Notes: generated from the sequence alone by a model not told the origin. 64,000 bases of DNA from Streptantibioticus rubrisoli (GCF_024436055.1 NZ_JANFNH010000032.1:1-64000), one strand, 5' to 3'. Shown: positions 38,949-48,600, counted from the stretch's first letter. Numbers and translations are program-made.

Positions 38949-39122
38949 ATGGACGCATTCACCACCGGAATCATGCAGCGCATACGGAATGCCGAGTCCG
39001 ACCTGCACCGTGCCCTGGAGACCGGAGACGAGTTCCTGGCCGAGGTGGAGCAGGGCGAGCTGGACGACCTGCACCGCCTCGCCGCCGAGCACGGTGTCGT
39101 GGTCGACCGCCAGGTGGCCTGA
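38949..39122 (+). CDS. 57-aa helical protein of unknown function
   Basis: It starts MDAFTTGIMQRIRNAESDLH and is almost entirely alpha-helical and acidic (ALETGDEFLAEVEQGELDDL). No hydrophobic helix or cysteine. GAGGGGG lies 6 nt before the ATG, and a clean hairpin with a T-run follows the stop, so it is a complete monocistronic gene. Divergent from cutR. It may be a small partner protein; no family was recognised. Confidence 0.7.
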   Translation: MDAFTTGIMQRIRNAESDLHRALETGDEFLAEVEQGELDDLHRLAAEHGVVVDRQVA

Positions 39123-39134
39123 TTCCGCCAGGCG

Positions 39135-39158
39135 AAGGCGCGGCTTCGCGCCTTTTTT
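39135..39158 (+). terminator. Intrinsic terminator of the 57-aa gene
   Basis: AAGGCGCG (39135-39142) and CGCGCCTT (39147-39154) with a GCTT loop and a T-run (TTTTTTGTTTT) directly after. Confidence 0.9.
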
Positions 39159-39245
39159 GTTTTAGGGACCGGATCACCTACAGGCCGCGCCCCGGACGCC
39201 TCACCGAGGAGTCCGGGGCGCGGTCGCGCTACGGCCCGGCGCGGG

Positions 39246-40043
39246 TCAGTCGCGCCAGGCGCCGAGCTCGTCCAGCAGCCCCTGGAGCGGTTCGAACAGC
39301 CCCGGCGGCGCGGCCACCGTCAACTCGGTGGCCGCCGGCTGGCCCGGCCTGCCCCCGGTGAGCGCTCCGGCCTCCCGGGCGAACAACTCGCCCGCCGCGT
39401 AGTCCCAGGCGTTCAGCCCTCGCTCGTAGTAGCCGTCGAGCCGACCGCAGCCCACGTCGCACAGGTCGATCGCGGCCGACCCGCCCCGGCGGATGTCCCG
39501 CACCCGCGGCAGCAGGGCGCGCACCACCTCCGCCTGGGCGGCCCGGCGCTCGGTGAGGTAGCCGAAACCGGTGCCGATCAGCGCCTGCTCGAACCCGGGC
39601 GCGGGACGACACCGCACCGGCGCGCCGTTGACCTGGGCGCCGCCGCCCAGCACCGCCTGGTACGTCTCCCGGCGCATCGGCGCGGCCACCACGCCGACGA
39701 CGGTACGCCCGTCGCGCTGCGCCGCGATGCTCACCGCCCAAGAGGGAAGCCCGTAAAGGTAGTTGACGGTGCCGTCGAGCGGATCGATGACCCAGCGCAC
39801 CCCGCTGCGGCCCTCGACGCTGGCGCCCTCCTCCCCCAACAGGCCGTCGTCCGGGCGCCGTTCGGCGATGATGCCGGTGATCAGTTTCTCCGCGGCGATG
39901 TCCATCTCGGTCACCACGTCGATCGGGCTGGTCTTGGTGGCGGCCACCCCGAGGTCGCCGGGCCTGCCGTCGCGCAGCAGCGCGCCCGCGCGCTCGGCGG
40001 CCTCCAGCGCGATCGACAGCAGTTCACGGTCCAGGTCTGTCAC
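39246..40043 (-). CDS. suhB: Inositol monophosphatase family phosphatase
   Basis: 265 residues. Metal-binding motifs of the family: GEEGAS, WVIDPLDGTVNYLYGLPSWA, and C-terminal GLNAWDYAAGELFAREAGA. It dephosphorylates inositol-1-phosphate or related sugar phosphates with Mg2+. GTG 40043 is preferred (GAGAGGA 5 nt upstream) over ATG 40064. It may be the orthologue of the SuhB-like gene that follows this block in mycobacteria. Confidence 0.9.
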   Translation of the reverse strand: MTDLDRELLSIALEAAERAGALLRDGRPGDLGVAATKTSPIDVVTEMDIAAEKLITGIIAERRPDDGLLGEEGASVEGRSGVRWVIDPLDGTVNYLYGLPSWAVSIAAQRDGRTVVGVVAAPMRRETYQAVLGGGAQVNGAPVRCRPAPGFEQALIGTGFGYLTERRAAQAEVVRALLPRVRDIRRGGSAAIDLCDVGCGRLDGYYERGLNAWDYAAGELFAREAGALTGGRPGQPAATELTVAAPPGLFEPLQGLLDELGAWRD

Positions 40044-40078
40044 GACGGTCCTCTCGTACGGCATCGGGCCGGGTGGTC

Positions 40079-41194
40079 TCAGTCAAGGCCCGCGGCGGCC
40101 GGGCGCGGGCTGCGGGCCGGGCAGCAGCCGATCGGGCAGACGTCGTGGCTGGGCCCCAACTCGCCCAGCGCGCACCGCTGTACGGTCTCGCCGCACTCCA
40201 CCGCGGCCCGCTCCAGCACCAGTTCGCGCACCGCGGCGGCGAACCGGGGATCGGCGCCCACGGTGGCCGCGCGGGCGACCGGCAGGCCCAACTCGGCCGC
40301 CTTGGCGGCGGCTTCGGTGTCCAGGTCGTACTTGACCTCCATGTGATCGGAGACGAACCCGATCGGCACCATCACCACCGCGGGCGCGCCCGCGGCGTGT
40401 TCGGCCTCCAGGTGGTCGCAGATGTCCGGCTCCAGCCACGGGATGTGCGGGGCGCCGCTGCGCGACTGGTAGACGAGCCGCCAGGGCCGCTCCACACCCG
40501 TCGCCTCCCGTACCGCGTCGGCGACCACCTTCGCGGTGTCCAGGTGCTCGGCGACATAGGCGCCGCCGTCGCCGTGGGCCTCGACCGGGCCCGAGGTGTC
40601 GGCGGCGGCGGTCGGGATGGAGTGCGTGGTGAACGCCAGGTGGGCGCCGGGCCGTACGTCGTAGGGCAGTTCGGCGAGGGCGGCGAGCACGGCGTCGATC
40701 ATCGGCCGTACGAAACCGGGGTGGTTGAAGTAGTGCCGCAGCTTGTCCACCCGGGGCGGCTCGCGGCCCTCCGCGGCCAGTGCGGCGAGCGCGTCGGCGA
40801 GGTTCTCGCGGTACTGGCGGCAGCCGGAGTACGAGGCGTAGGCGCTGGTGGCCAGTACCAGGACGCGCCGGTGGCCGTCGTCCGCCATGGTGCGCAGGGT
40901 GTCGGTCAGATAGGGCGCCCAGTTGCGGTTGCCCCAGTAGACCGGAAGGTCCAGGCCGTGCTCGGCGAAGTCCTTGCGCAGCGCCTGCAGCAGCTCGCGG
41001 TTCTGCGCGTTGATCGGGCTGACCCCGCCGAACAGGTAGTAGTGCTGCCCGACCTCCTTCAGCCGCTCGCGCGGGATGCCGCGCCCGGCGGTGACGTTCT
41101 CCAGGAACGGCACCACGTCGTCGGGGCCCTCGGGGCCGCCGAAGGACAGCAGCAGCAGGGCGTCGTAGGGACTGGGGTCCAGCTGATCGGCCAT
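40079..41194 (-). CDS. hemH: Ferrochelatase (coproporphyrin-type, actinobacterial)
   Basis: 371 residues. It starts [20 protein letters not shown]. Key features: [25 protein letters not shown] (active-site His), and [18 protein letters not shown] (metal-site Glu region). The C-terminus has a cluster of cysteines ([18 protein letters not shown]) that fits the [2Fe-2S] cluster of actinobacterial ferrochelatases. In these bacteria the enzyme inserts iron into coproporphyrin III (CpfC). ATG 41194 is chosen by homology and AGGATCGGAG upstream. Confidence 0.93.
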   Translation of the reverse strand: MADQLDPSPYDALLLLSFGGPEGPDDVVPFLENVTAGRGIPRERLKEVGQHYYLFGGVSPINAQNRELLQALRKDFAEHGLDLPVYWGNRNWAPYLTDTLRTMADDGHRRVLVLATSAYASYSGCRQYRENLADALAALAAEGREPPRVDKLRHYFNHPGFVRPMIDAVLAALAELPYDVRPGAHLAFTTHSIPTAAADTSGPVEAHGDGGAYVAEHLDTAKVVADAVREATGVERPWRLVYQSRSGAPHIPWLEPDICDHLEAEHAAGAPAVVMVPIGFVSDHMEVKYDLDTEAAAKAAELGLPVARAATVGADPRFAAAVRELVLERAAVECGETVQRCALGELGPSHDVCPIGCCPARSPRPAAAGLD

Positions 41195-41347
41195 GGCTCC
41201 GATCCTGCCATCCGGCACTGACAGCCGAGACGTCAGGCGGGCGCCGATCGTGCCGGAAAACCCCTTGCGCGCAGTTCGTAAGCTGTATAAGCCATCTACG
41301 CGCCTTACGCCGTCCGTCCCTCAGCTCACTGAGCCGCTGGAGAACCC

Positions 41348-42592
41348 GTGCTCACCCCCTACCGTGCGATATTCGCCGCCCCTGGCACCAAGGGGTTCTC
41401 GGCCGCCGGGTTCCTCGGCCGGATGCCGCTGTCCATGCTCGGCATCGGCATCGTGACGATGATCTCCCAGGTCAACGGCCGCTATGGGCTGGCGGGCGGG
41501 CTGACGGCGACGCTCGCGCTGGCCGCCGCGGCCATCGGCCCGCAGATATCCCGGCTCGTCGACCGGTACGGGCAGCGCGCGGTGCTGCGGCCCGCCGCCG
41601 CGGTGACGGTTCTCGCGGTGGCCGCGCTGCTGCTGTGCGTCCGGCTCGGGGCGCCGGACTGGGCGCTGTTCGTGTGCGTGACGGCGGCGGGCGGCACACC
41701 GAGCCTGGGGGCGATGGTGCGGGCGCGCTGGGCGGCGATCCACCGCGACGCCTCCCAACTGCACGCCGCCTACTCATTCGAGTCGGTGCTCGACGAGGTC
41801 TGCTTCATCTTCGGGCCGATCCTGTCCATCGGGCTGAGCACCTCCTGGTTCCCGGAGGCCGGTCCACTGCTGGCCGCGCTCTTCCTGGCGATCGGGGTCT
41901 GCTGGCTGACCGCCCAGCGGGGCACCGAGCCGGTGCCGCAACCGGGTGAGCACCGCACCGGCGGCTCGGCGTTGCGCTCGCCCGGGCTCCAGGTGCTGGT
42001 GGCGACCTTCACCGCCACCGGCGCGATCTTCGGCGCGGTGGACGTGGTCACGGTGGCGTTCGCCCAGGAGCAGGGCAACAAGGCGGCGGCGAGCGTGGTG
42101 CTGGCGGTGTACGCGCTGGGCTCGTGTTGCGCCGGGGCGGTTTTCGGGCTGCTGCGGCCCAAGGGCAGCGCTTCGCACCGCTTCCTTTTGGGGGTGTGCG
42201 CGATGGCCGTGAGTATGATCCCCCTCCAACTGGTCGGGAACCTGCCCGTCCTGGCCGTGGCGCTGTTCGTCGCCGGGCTGTCAGTCGCCCCGACGATGGT
42301 GACCACCATGGCGCTGGTCGAGCAGTTGGTGCCGCGCGCGCAGCTGACCGAGGGCATGACCTGGACGGGCACCGGGCTCGCTGTCGGGGTGGCCCTCGGC
42401 TCCTCCGCCGCCGGGTCGGTCGTGGACGCGTCCGGCGCCGGAGCGGGGTACGCGGTACCGGCCGCCGCCGGGGCACTGGCCGCGGCGACGGCGTTCCTCG
42501 GGCACCGCCGGCTGCGTCCGGCGCCGGAGCGGGAGGGGCCGCAGCGTGACGAGCACGACGAGCACCACCAGCGAGACGACTACGTGGCGTAA
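41348..42592 (+). CDS. Major facilitator superfamily transporter
   Basis: 414 residues, 12 predicted helices. N-terminal FLGRMPLSMLGIGIVTMISQ, then RLVDRYGQRAVLRPAA (the loop 2-3 MFS motif) and a His/Asp-rich tail (DEHDEHHQRDDYVA). GTG start with GGAG 6 nt upstream. Substrate unknown; this subgroup is usually annotated as an efflux protein. The last 47 bp overlap the start of the flavoenzyme gene in another frame, so the two are co-expressed. Confidence 0.85.
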   Translation: MLTPYRAIFAAPGTKGFSAAGFLGRMPLSMLGIGIVTMISQVNGRYGLAGGLTATLALAAAAIGPQISRLVDRYGQRAVLRPAAAVTVLAVAALLLCVRLGAPDWALFVCVTAAGGTPSLGAMVRARWAAIHRDASQLHAAYSFESVLDEVCFIFGPILSIGLSTSWFPEAGPLLAALFLAIGVCWLTAQRGTEPVPQPGEHRTGGSALRSPGLQVLVATFTATGAIFGAVDVVTVAFAQEQGNKAAASVVLAVYALGSCCAGAVFGLLRPKGSASHRFLLGVCAMAVSMIPLQLVGNLPVLAVALFVAGLSVAPTMVTTMALVEQLVPRAQLTEGMTWTGTGLAVGVALGSSAAGSVVDASGAGAGYAVPAAAGALAAATAFLGHRRLRPAPEREGPQRDEHDEHHQRDDYVA

Positions 42593-43871
42593 CTGGGCCG
42601 GGAACGTGACCGCGCGACCGCGCAGGATCGTTTCTCCGGCCTCGGTGGACGAGCTCGCCGCCGCCGTGCGCCAAGCCGGTGAGGACGGACTGACCGTCAA
42701 GGCGGTGGGCACCGGGCACTCCTTCACCTCGGTGGCCGCCACCGACGGGCTGCTGATCCGTCCCGAACGGCTGACCGCGGTGCGCGCGGTGGACCGTGCG
42801 GCGGGCACGGTCACGGTCGAAGCGGGCCTGCCGCTGCACCGGTTGAACCGGCTGCTGGACTCCGCGGGGTTGTCGCTGACCAACATGGGAGACATCCAGC
42901 AGCAGACCGTCGCTGGCGCCACCAGCACCGGAACCCATGGCACCGGACGCGACTCGGCGTCGATATCCGCCCAGATCAAGGGAGTTGAGCTGGTCCTCGC
43001 GGACGGCTCGGTGCTGACCTGTTCAGCCGACGAGAACCCCGAGGTGTTCGCCGCCGCCCGGGTCGGCCTGGGCGCGCTCGGCGTGGTCAGCGCGATCACC
43101 TTCGGGGTGGAGCCGTCGTTCCTGCTCACCGCGCGCGAGGAACCGATGCCGTTCGACGCGGTGTTGAACTCGTTCGACCAACTCGTGGCCGAGAACGAGC
43201 ACTTCGAGTTCTACTGGTTCCCGCACACCGACAACTGCAACACCAAGCGCAACAACCGCAGTCTTGGCCCGGCCGCCCCGCTGCATCCGGTACGCGGCTG
43301 GCTGGACGACGAGTTGCTCTCCAACGGCGTCTTCCAAGCGGTCTGCGCACTGGGCAAGGCCGTTCCGGCGACCATCCCGACCATCGCCAGGGTCTCCAGC
43401 CGCGCGCTGTCCGCGCGGACCTACACCGACACCGCGTACAAGGTGTTCACCAGCCCGCGCAGGGTGCGCTTCATAGAGATGGAGTACGCGATTCCGCGGG
43501 AGGCGGCCACCAGCGCGCTGCGCGAACTGAAGGCCATGGTCGAACGCTCCGCGCTGCGGATCAGCTTCCCCGTGGAGGTACGGGTGGCCCCCGCTGACGA
43601 CATCGCGCTGTCCACCGCCTCCGGCCGCGACACCGCCTACGTCGCGGTGCACATGTACCGGGGCAGCCGCCACCAGGAGTACTTCACCGCGGTGGAGCGG
43701 ATCATGACCGCCCATGAGGGGCGCCCGCACTGGGGCAAGCTGCACTCGCGCGACGCGGAGTACCTCGCGGGCGTCTACCCGCGGTTCGCCGAGTTCCAGG
43801 CGCTGCGGGACCGGCTGGACCCGCGGCGCCTGTTCGCCAACGACTACCTGCGCAGGGTGCTGGGCGAGTGA
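42546..43871 (+). CDS. FAD-linked sugar-1,4-lactone oxidase (D-arabinono-1,4-lactone oxidase family)
   Basis: 441 residues. FAD-binding domain with VKAVGTGHSFTSVAATDG, where the His of GHSF is the site of covalent flavin attachment in this family, and GATSTGTHGTG. The C-terminal ALO domain ends with HWGKLHSRDAEYLAGVYPRF and LFANDYLRRVL. Related Streptomyces enzymes include alditol oxidase and lactone oxidases. GTG 42546 is supported by GGGAGGGG 7 nt upstream. Natural substrate unknown. Confidence 0.9.
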   Translation: MTSTTSTTSETTTWRNWAGNVTARPRRIVSPASVDELAAAVRQAGEDGLTVKAVGTGHSFTSVAATDGLLIRPERLTAVRAVDRAAGTVTVEAGLPLHRLNRLLDSAGLSLTNMGDIQQQTVAGATSTGTHGTGRDSASISAQIKGVELVLADGSVLTCSADENPEVFAAARVGLGALGVVSAITFGVEPSFLLTAREEPMPFDAVLNSFDQLVAENEHFEFYWFPHTDNCNTKRNNRSLGPAAPLHPVRGWLDDELLSNGVFQAVCALGKAVPATIPTIARVSSRALSARTYTDTAYKVFTSPRRVRFIEMEYAIPREAATSALRELKAMVERSALRISFPVEVRVAPADDIALSTASGRDTAYVAVHMYRGSRHQEYFTAVERIMTAHEGRPHWGKLHSRDAEYLAGVYPRFAEFQALRDRLDPRRLFANDYLRRVLGE

Positions 43872-43890
43872 ACGCCCATGGAGCAGCGGC

Positions 43891-44808
43891 TCATTGGGCG
43901 CCGGTACCCGAGCCGCCGCCCGGGGCCTGCTGGGCAGCGCCCGGCCGGGCCGAACCGCCGCCCGCGCCCTGACCGGCGCCGCCGCTGTCGCCGGTGCCCG
44001 AGCCGGGGCCGTGCGACGGTCCCGGCGACGGGGCCTGCGACGGCGAGGCGCTGGGGCCGACCGCGCCGCCGCCCTGGGACGGGGTGGCGCTCGGTCGTTC
44101 CGACGGCGTCGAGCCACTGGTTCCGGTTCCGGCCGTCGGGTCGTGCGACGGGATCGAACCGCTGTTTGCCCCGGGCTCGCTGGAGTCGGCGCTGGGCACC
44201 GTGCTCTGCTGGTGGCCGGGGGTGGACGGCGCATGGCGCGTGCCGCCGCCCTGGACCGCCTGGCCGACCGCGGTGTGCGACAGCGAGGTCCCGGTGGCCA
44301 GTTCGATCCCGGTGAACACTCCCATGGCCAACCCGAAGACGGCACCGGCCGCCAGCAGCGAGCGGCGCCAGCCGCGCCAGCGGGTGCCGTGCAGGGTCGA
44401 CTCGTTGTACGACTCGTCGTGCGGCAGCCTCGGCATCAGCAGCGCGGTGTCCGGCTCGGCCCTCGGCACCACGGCGGTCGAGTCATCCGCCCGCGTCCTG
44501 GCGTACGCGGGGAGCACCGTGGTGGCGTCGTCCGCGGGGTTCGTGCGCCGGTTCTGCGACCGGGCCAATGGGGCGGTCGCGTCGCGCAGTTGTTCACCGG
44601 TGCGGCGGAAGAGGTGCTGGAAGATCGCGCCGCCGGTGGTGGCGAGCACGCTGACCACGGCCGCGCCGAGGATCGTTCCGTAGACACCCAGAAAGGACGC
44701 GAGGTAGGCAGCCACCAGGGCGGCGGCGCCACTTCCGGCTACTTGGGGCAGGCTGAGATCGATGCGCTTGTTGCCAGGTTCTGTACCGGTTTTCGCCTTG
44801 ACATCCAT
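43891..44808 (-). CDS. Membrane protein with Ser/Pro/Gly-rich C-terminal tail
   Basis: 305 residues from ATG 44808 (MDVKAKTGTEPGNKRIDLSL). Two membrane segments (about 25-65 and 155-180) flank a cytosolic loop rich in charged residues. The last about 120 residues are a low-complexity Ser/Pro/Gly tail, presumably outside the cell. No catalytic domain is recognised. Such proteins are common in Streptomyces envelopes. Convergent with the lactone oxidase gene. Confidence 0.7.
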   Translation of the reverse strand: MDVKAKTGTEPGNKRIDLSLPQVAGSGAAALVAAYLASFLGVYGTILGAAVVSVLATTGGAIFQHLFRRTGEQLRDATAPLARSQNRRTNPADDATTVLPAYARTRADDSTAVVPRAEPDTALLMPRLPHDESYNESTLHGTRWRGWRRSLLAAGAVFGLAMGVFTGIELATGTSLSHTAVGQAVQGGGTRHAPSTPGHQQSTVPSADSSEPGANSGSIPSHDPTAGTGTSGSTPSERPSATPSQGGGAVGPSASPSQAPSPGPSHGPGSGTGDSGGAGQGAGGGSARPGAAQQAPGGGSGTGAQ

Positions 44809-45313
44809 CCCCGTCCCTTGTTTGTCGGTCTCATCCACCTTGCACACAGGAGGGACAGCCAAGCAAAGCCGTCAGTTCCATTTCTGAAGATTGTGTGAAC
44901 ATCACCACCCGAAAAGCGGACGCCCACCCGGAGTCCAGCCCAACTCCCGCCACTCCCCCGGAACATCGGCGGCGCGGTGCTGCACCGAAGTGGCCCGAAT
45001 GGAGTACCGTTGCCAGCCCGTGCACCGGTTTCCCGTCCGGCTGCCCGGATCCTGCGGGAGGGGTCCCGAAGGTGCCATCGACCAGGCGCCGCCCAGCAGG
45101 ACCGGCATCCGCGACAGTTCGTAACGCGGAGTGATGAAGCTCGTCACTTTCAGTTGCGAATAGGTAACCGTGCCATAACGGCGCGTTGGGGAAGGTGCCC
45201 GACACGCCGGGTAAGTCGGCAAGGTTGTGGCAGGCCGGAGTCGGGCAGGCCACACTCGTTCATCGGGAGCAGCGACGCACGTGACGTCGGCAGGCACCAC
45301 CCGGGAGGTCCCC
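44809..45313. other. Divergent promoter region of the tail protein and sepH
   Basis: About 500 bp; no supported gene. Frames present lack ribosome sites or family resemblance. Confidence 0.4.
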
Positions 45314-46372
45314 ATGCCCGATCTGCGTGTCGTGGCCGTCAGCAACGACGGCACACGACTGGTGCTCAAAGCTGCGGACAACACGGAGTACACCCTCCCC
45401 ATCGATGAGCGGCTGCGCGCCGCCGTGCGCAACGACAGGGCCCGCCTCGGTCAGATCGAGATCGAGGTCGAGAGCCATCTGCGCCCGCGTGACATCCAGG
45501 CCCGCATACGAGCGGGCGCCTCCGCGGAGGAGGTGGCGCAGCTCGCCGGTATCCCCGTCGAACGCGTTCGGCGGTTCGAGGGACCGGTGCTGGCCGAGCG
45601 GGCGTTCATGGCCGAGCGGGCCCGCAAGACACCGGTACGGCGACAGGGCGAGAGCACCGGACCGCAGTTGGGCGAGGCGGTGGCCGAACGACTGCTGCTG
45701 CGCGGCGCGGAGAAGGACAGCGCACAGTGGGACTCCTGGCGGCGCGACGACGGCACCTGGGAGGTGCTGCTGGTCTACCGGGTGGCGGGTGAACCGCACT
45801 CGGCTACCTGGACATACGATCCGCCCCGCCGACTGGTTCAGGCCGTTGACGACGAGGCGCGGGCGCTGATCGGCGAGACGGTGCAGGAGCAGCCGGAGCC
45901 GAGCTTCCCGTTCGTCCCGCGCATCGCCCGGCTGCCCCGGGACCGGCCGCTGGACCGCGCCACACCGCGCATCGACCGCGCCGACCGGGCGGCGGAGCGC
46001 GCCGAGCAGTCCGAGGAGCACCCCGAGGACGGCAAGGACTCGCTGACCAGCCTGCTGGAGGCGGTGCCGAGCTTCCGCGGCGACATGGTGGTGCCGGGCG
46101 TGTCCACCGGTTCCGAGGCGGCGTCCGCCTCCGGGCAGGAGGACGAGCCCGCGGCCGAGGAGGAGGCGCCGCCCGCACCGGCGGCCAGCGCGGGCGCCGG
46201 TTCCGCCTACGCGGACGTGCTGATGCCGCGTTCGGTGGCCGGTCACCGCGAGCGGCTGGTCGGCACCACCGACCGCCAGGCAGAGGCGGACGGGGTGCGT
46301 CCGGGACGGCGGGCCACGGTGCCGAGTTGGGACGAGATCGTCTTCGGCAGTCGGCGCAAGAAGCAGGACTAG
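45314..46372 (+). CDS. sepH: SepH, FtsZ-regulating cell division protein (DUF3071)
   Basis: 352 residues. Conserved N-terminal DUF3071 domain: MPDLRVVAVSNDGTRLVLKA, EYTLPIDERLRAAVRNDRAR, and a helix-turn-helix-like SHLRPRDIQARIRAGASAEE followed by VAQLAGIPVERVRRFEGPVL. WRRDDGTWEVLLVYRVAGEP is also typical. The C-terminal 150 residues are acidic and disordered. In Streptomyces SepH binds FtsZ and stimulates its assembly during sporulation septation. Start set by GGGAGG 6 nt before ATG. A hairpin overlaps the stop codon. Confidence 0.92.
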   Translation: MPDLRVVAVSNDGTRLVLKAADNTEYTLPIDERLRAAVRNDRARLGQIEIEVESHLRPRDIQARIRAGASAEEVAQLAGIPVERVRRFEGPVLAERAFMAERARKTPVRRQGESTGPQLGEAVAERLLLRGAEKDSAQWDSWRRDDGTWEVLLVYRVAGEPHSATWTYDPPRRLVQAVDDEARALIGETVQEQPEPSFPFVPRIARLPRDRPLDRATPRIDRADRAAERAEQSEEHPEDGKDSLTSLLEAVPSFRGDMVVPGVSTGSEAASASGQEDEPAAEEEAPPAPAASAGAGSAYADVLMPRSVAGHRERLVGTTDRQAEADGVRPGRRATVPSWDEIVFGSRRKKQD

Positions 46373-46395
46373 CGCGCGCCTTGCGCGCGCTAGTC
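46367..46395 (+). terminator. Hairpin overlapping the sepH stop codon
   Basis: Perfect 13-bp arms GACTAGCGCGCGC (46367-46379) and GCGCGCGCTAGTC (46383-46395) with a CTT loop; the TAG stop is in the left arm. Confidence 0.7.
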
Positions 46396-46404
46396 ACCGG
46401 GTGC

Positions 46405-46780
46405 CGGTTGCGTGCCGCGTGGCGGCTTCCGTTGGGCTGCGGGTAGTTCGGCTTGCCGGACAGGTCGCGTCTGGTTGCGCGGCAGCCCCGGCGGCATAGG
46501 CGGTATCGGGCCGGTTGCGTGCCGTCGTGGTGGCTTCCGTTGGGCTGCGGGTAGTTCAAGACCGCCGAGCACGTTTGTGTGTGGTTGCGCGCCGTCGCGG
46601 CGGGATCGGGGCATGACATCGGCCCCGTTACCCGCCACGGCGGCGGATCTTCCGTTGCGTTGCGGATAGTTCGATACCGCCGGGCACATTTGTGTGTGGC
46701 TGCGCGCCGTCGCGGCGGAGCAGGGGGACAACGCGCCGCCGTGGCCGGACAGGACGAGGGGCGGTCGATTGCGTGCCGCC
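46405..46780. repeat. Three-plus imperfect direct repeats, about 110 bp each, noncoding
   Basis: The core CTTCCGTTGGGCTGCGGGTA followed by GTTC occurs at 46426-46449 and 46534-46557 and, with changes, at 46649-46672. A second core TTTGTGTGTGG[TC]TGCGCGCC plus GTCGCGGCGG occurs at about 46573-46603 and 46689-46718. A further partial GTGCCGCCGTGGCGG lies near 46773. Spacings are about 108 and 115 bp. This fills the convergent gap between sepH and the sulfurtransferase gene. Confidence 0.75.
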
Positions 46781-46800
46781 GTGGCGGTGACTGGGGGCCG

Positions 46801-47616
46801 CTACGGCGTGGGGCCCGTGGATACCGGGCGGGTGGGGTCGTGGCACCACTCGCTCCAGGAGCCCACGTACAGGGCCGCCGGAATGCCCGCTACCGCCAGG
46901 GCCAGTACCTGCTGGGCGGCTGAGACGCCCGAGCCGCAGTAGACGCCCACCTCGGTGCCCTGCTCGACGCCCAGGGCGGCGAAGCGCTTGACCAGCTCGT
47001 CGGGTGAGCGGAACCGGCCGTCCTCGGCGATGTTCTCGGCCGTGGGGGCGCTCACCGCCCCCGGGATGTGCCCCGCCACCGGGTCGATCGGCTCGACCTC
47101 ACCCCGGTACCGCTCCGCCGCCCGGGCGTCGAGCAGCACGCCGGTGCTGGCCAGCGCCGCGGCGTCCTCGGCGGTCAGCAGCGGCAGCGCGCCCGGCCGG
47201 GCGGTGAAGTCGCCCCCGGCGGGCCGGGATTCGCCGGTCTCCAGCGGACCGGTCCAGGCGGGCAGACCGCCGTCCAGCACCCGTACGTCCCGGTGCCCGG
47301 CCCAACGCAGCATCCACCAGGCGCGGGCCGCCGCCCAGCCCTGCCCACCGTCGTAGACCACGACCGGCCGGTCGTCCGACACCCCGGCACGGCGCATCGC
47401 GGTGGTGAAGACCTCCAGGTCCGGCAGCGGGTGGCGGCCGTGCGCCCCGGGCGGACCGGCGAGTTCGGCGTCCAGGTCGACATAGCGGGCGCCGGGGATG
47501 TGCCCCGCCTCGTACTGCGGCCGTCCGGGCGGGCCGCCGAGCTGGTAGCGCACATCGAGGATCGTCAGGTCGTCGAGGGCGCTGAGCAGCTCCGCCGCTG
47601 AGATGATGGCATCCAT
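46801..47616 (-). CDS. Tandem-rhodanese sulfurtransferase (3-mercaptopyruvate type)
   Basis: 271 residues from ATG 47616. Two rhodanese domains: an inactive N-terminal one (LDVRYQLGGPPGRPQYEAGH, HIPGARYVDLD) and a catalytic C-terminal one with the active-site loop VGVYCGSGVSAAQQ. A CG[ST]GV[ST]A loop is more typical of mercaptopyruvate than thiosulfate sulfurtransferases (CRKGVTA). It would transfer sulfur from 3-mercaptopyruvate or thiosulfate to acceptors such as cyanide or thioredoxin. Confidence 0.88.
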   Translation of the reverse strand: MDAIISAAELLSALDDLTILDVRYQLGGPPGRPQYEAGHIPGARYVDLDAELAGPPGAHGRHPLPDLEVFTTAMRRAGVSDDRPVVVYDGGQGWAAARAWWMLRWAGHRDVRVLDGGLPAWTGPLETGESRPAGGDFTARPGALPLLTAEDAAALASTGVLLDARAAERYRGEVEPIDPVAGHIPGAVSAPTAENIAEDGRFRSPDELVKRFAALGVEQGTEVGVYCGSGVSAAQQVLALAVAGIPAALYVGSWSEWCHDPTRPVSTGPTP

Positions 47617-47820
47617 GCCGCCATTGTCCCCGGCCCGCGGCCGGGGCGCCCAACCGTCGAACGGCGGCAACGGTCGCGCCTCGTACAAGAGATGACCAAT
47701 CGGTCATTCTCCGTGCGGCACGGCGCGGTAGCGGCGCGGTGGGGGCGCGCAACGGGCCCAGTGGTGACAGCATCTTCTCTGGCTCGTCCCCCGCTAACCG
47801 TCGCGCGAGGAGAGAATCCG

Positions 47821-48600
47821 ATGACCGACGTATCGGCCCGGCGCCCCCAGGGCACGCCCTGCTGGGTCAGCCTGTTGGTGCGCAGCCTGCCCGTGGCCGA
47901 GGAGTTCTACGGCAGTCTGTTCGACTGGGAGTTCCAGCCCGGCCCCAAGCACTTCGGGCCGTACGTCCGGGCGGTACGGGAGGGCCGCCTGGTCGCCGGG
48001 ATCGGTGAGGGTCCCGTCGGCCGTGACCTGCCCGTCGCCTGGACCACCTACCTGTGCTCGCGGGACACCGACGCCACCTGCGAACTGATCCGCGGCTGCG
48101 GGGGCACCGTCGCCGTCGGGCCGTTGGACGCCGACGACGAGGCGGGGCGGATGGCGATCGCCGCGGACCCGAGCGGCGCGGTGTTCGGGGTCTGGCAGCC
48201 CAACACCCACCTGGGCGTCGGGGTGGTGGGCGAGCCGGGGACGCTGGCCTGGAACGAGCTGATCACCCGCGAGTCGTCCACCGTCGGCAAGTTCTACGCC
48301 GCGGTCTTCGGCTACGAGTCGCGAACCCTGGTCTCCGCCGACCTGGACCGGTCGACACTGTTGCTGGAAGGCCGTCCGGTGGCCGGGATCCACGGCGTCG
48401 GCCAGGCGGTGCCACGCGACCGCGGACCGCACTGGATGACCTACTTCGCGGTGGCGGACACCGACGAGGCGGCGCGCCGCGTGGTGGAGTTGGGCGGACG
48501 GGTGCTGCGCGGCCCGCACGACGCGGCGTACGGCCGCCTGGCCACCGTCGAGGACCCGCAGGGCGCGTGGTTCTCGGTGGTGAGGACCACCGAACCGTAA
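47821..48600 (+). CDS. Two-domain VOC family protein
   Basis: 259 residues, two VOC units. Unit 1 starts PCWVSLLVRSLPVAEEFYGS with WEFQPGPKHFGPYV; unit 2 has AWNELITRESSTVGKFYAAV with FGYESRTL and ends LATVEDPQGAWFSVV. The WxEL and PxGA-FxV patterns resemble hydroxylase-like VOC proteins often annotated as glyoxalase/antibiotic-resistance family. GAGGAGAG lies 6-7 nt before the ATG. Ligand unknown. Confidence 0.85.
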   Translation: MTDVSARRPQGTPCWVSLLVRSLPVAEEFYGSLFDWEFQPGPKHFGPYVRAVREGRLVAGIGEGPVGRDLPVAWTTYLCSRDTDATCELIRGCGGTVAVGPLDADDEAGRMAIAADPSGAVFGVWQPNTHLGVGVVGEPGTLAWNELITRESSTVGKFYAAVFGYESRTLVSADLDRSTLLLEGRPVAGIHGVGQAVPRDRGPHWMTYFAVADTDEAARRVVELGGRVLRGPHDAAYGRLATVEDPQGAWFSVVRTTEP

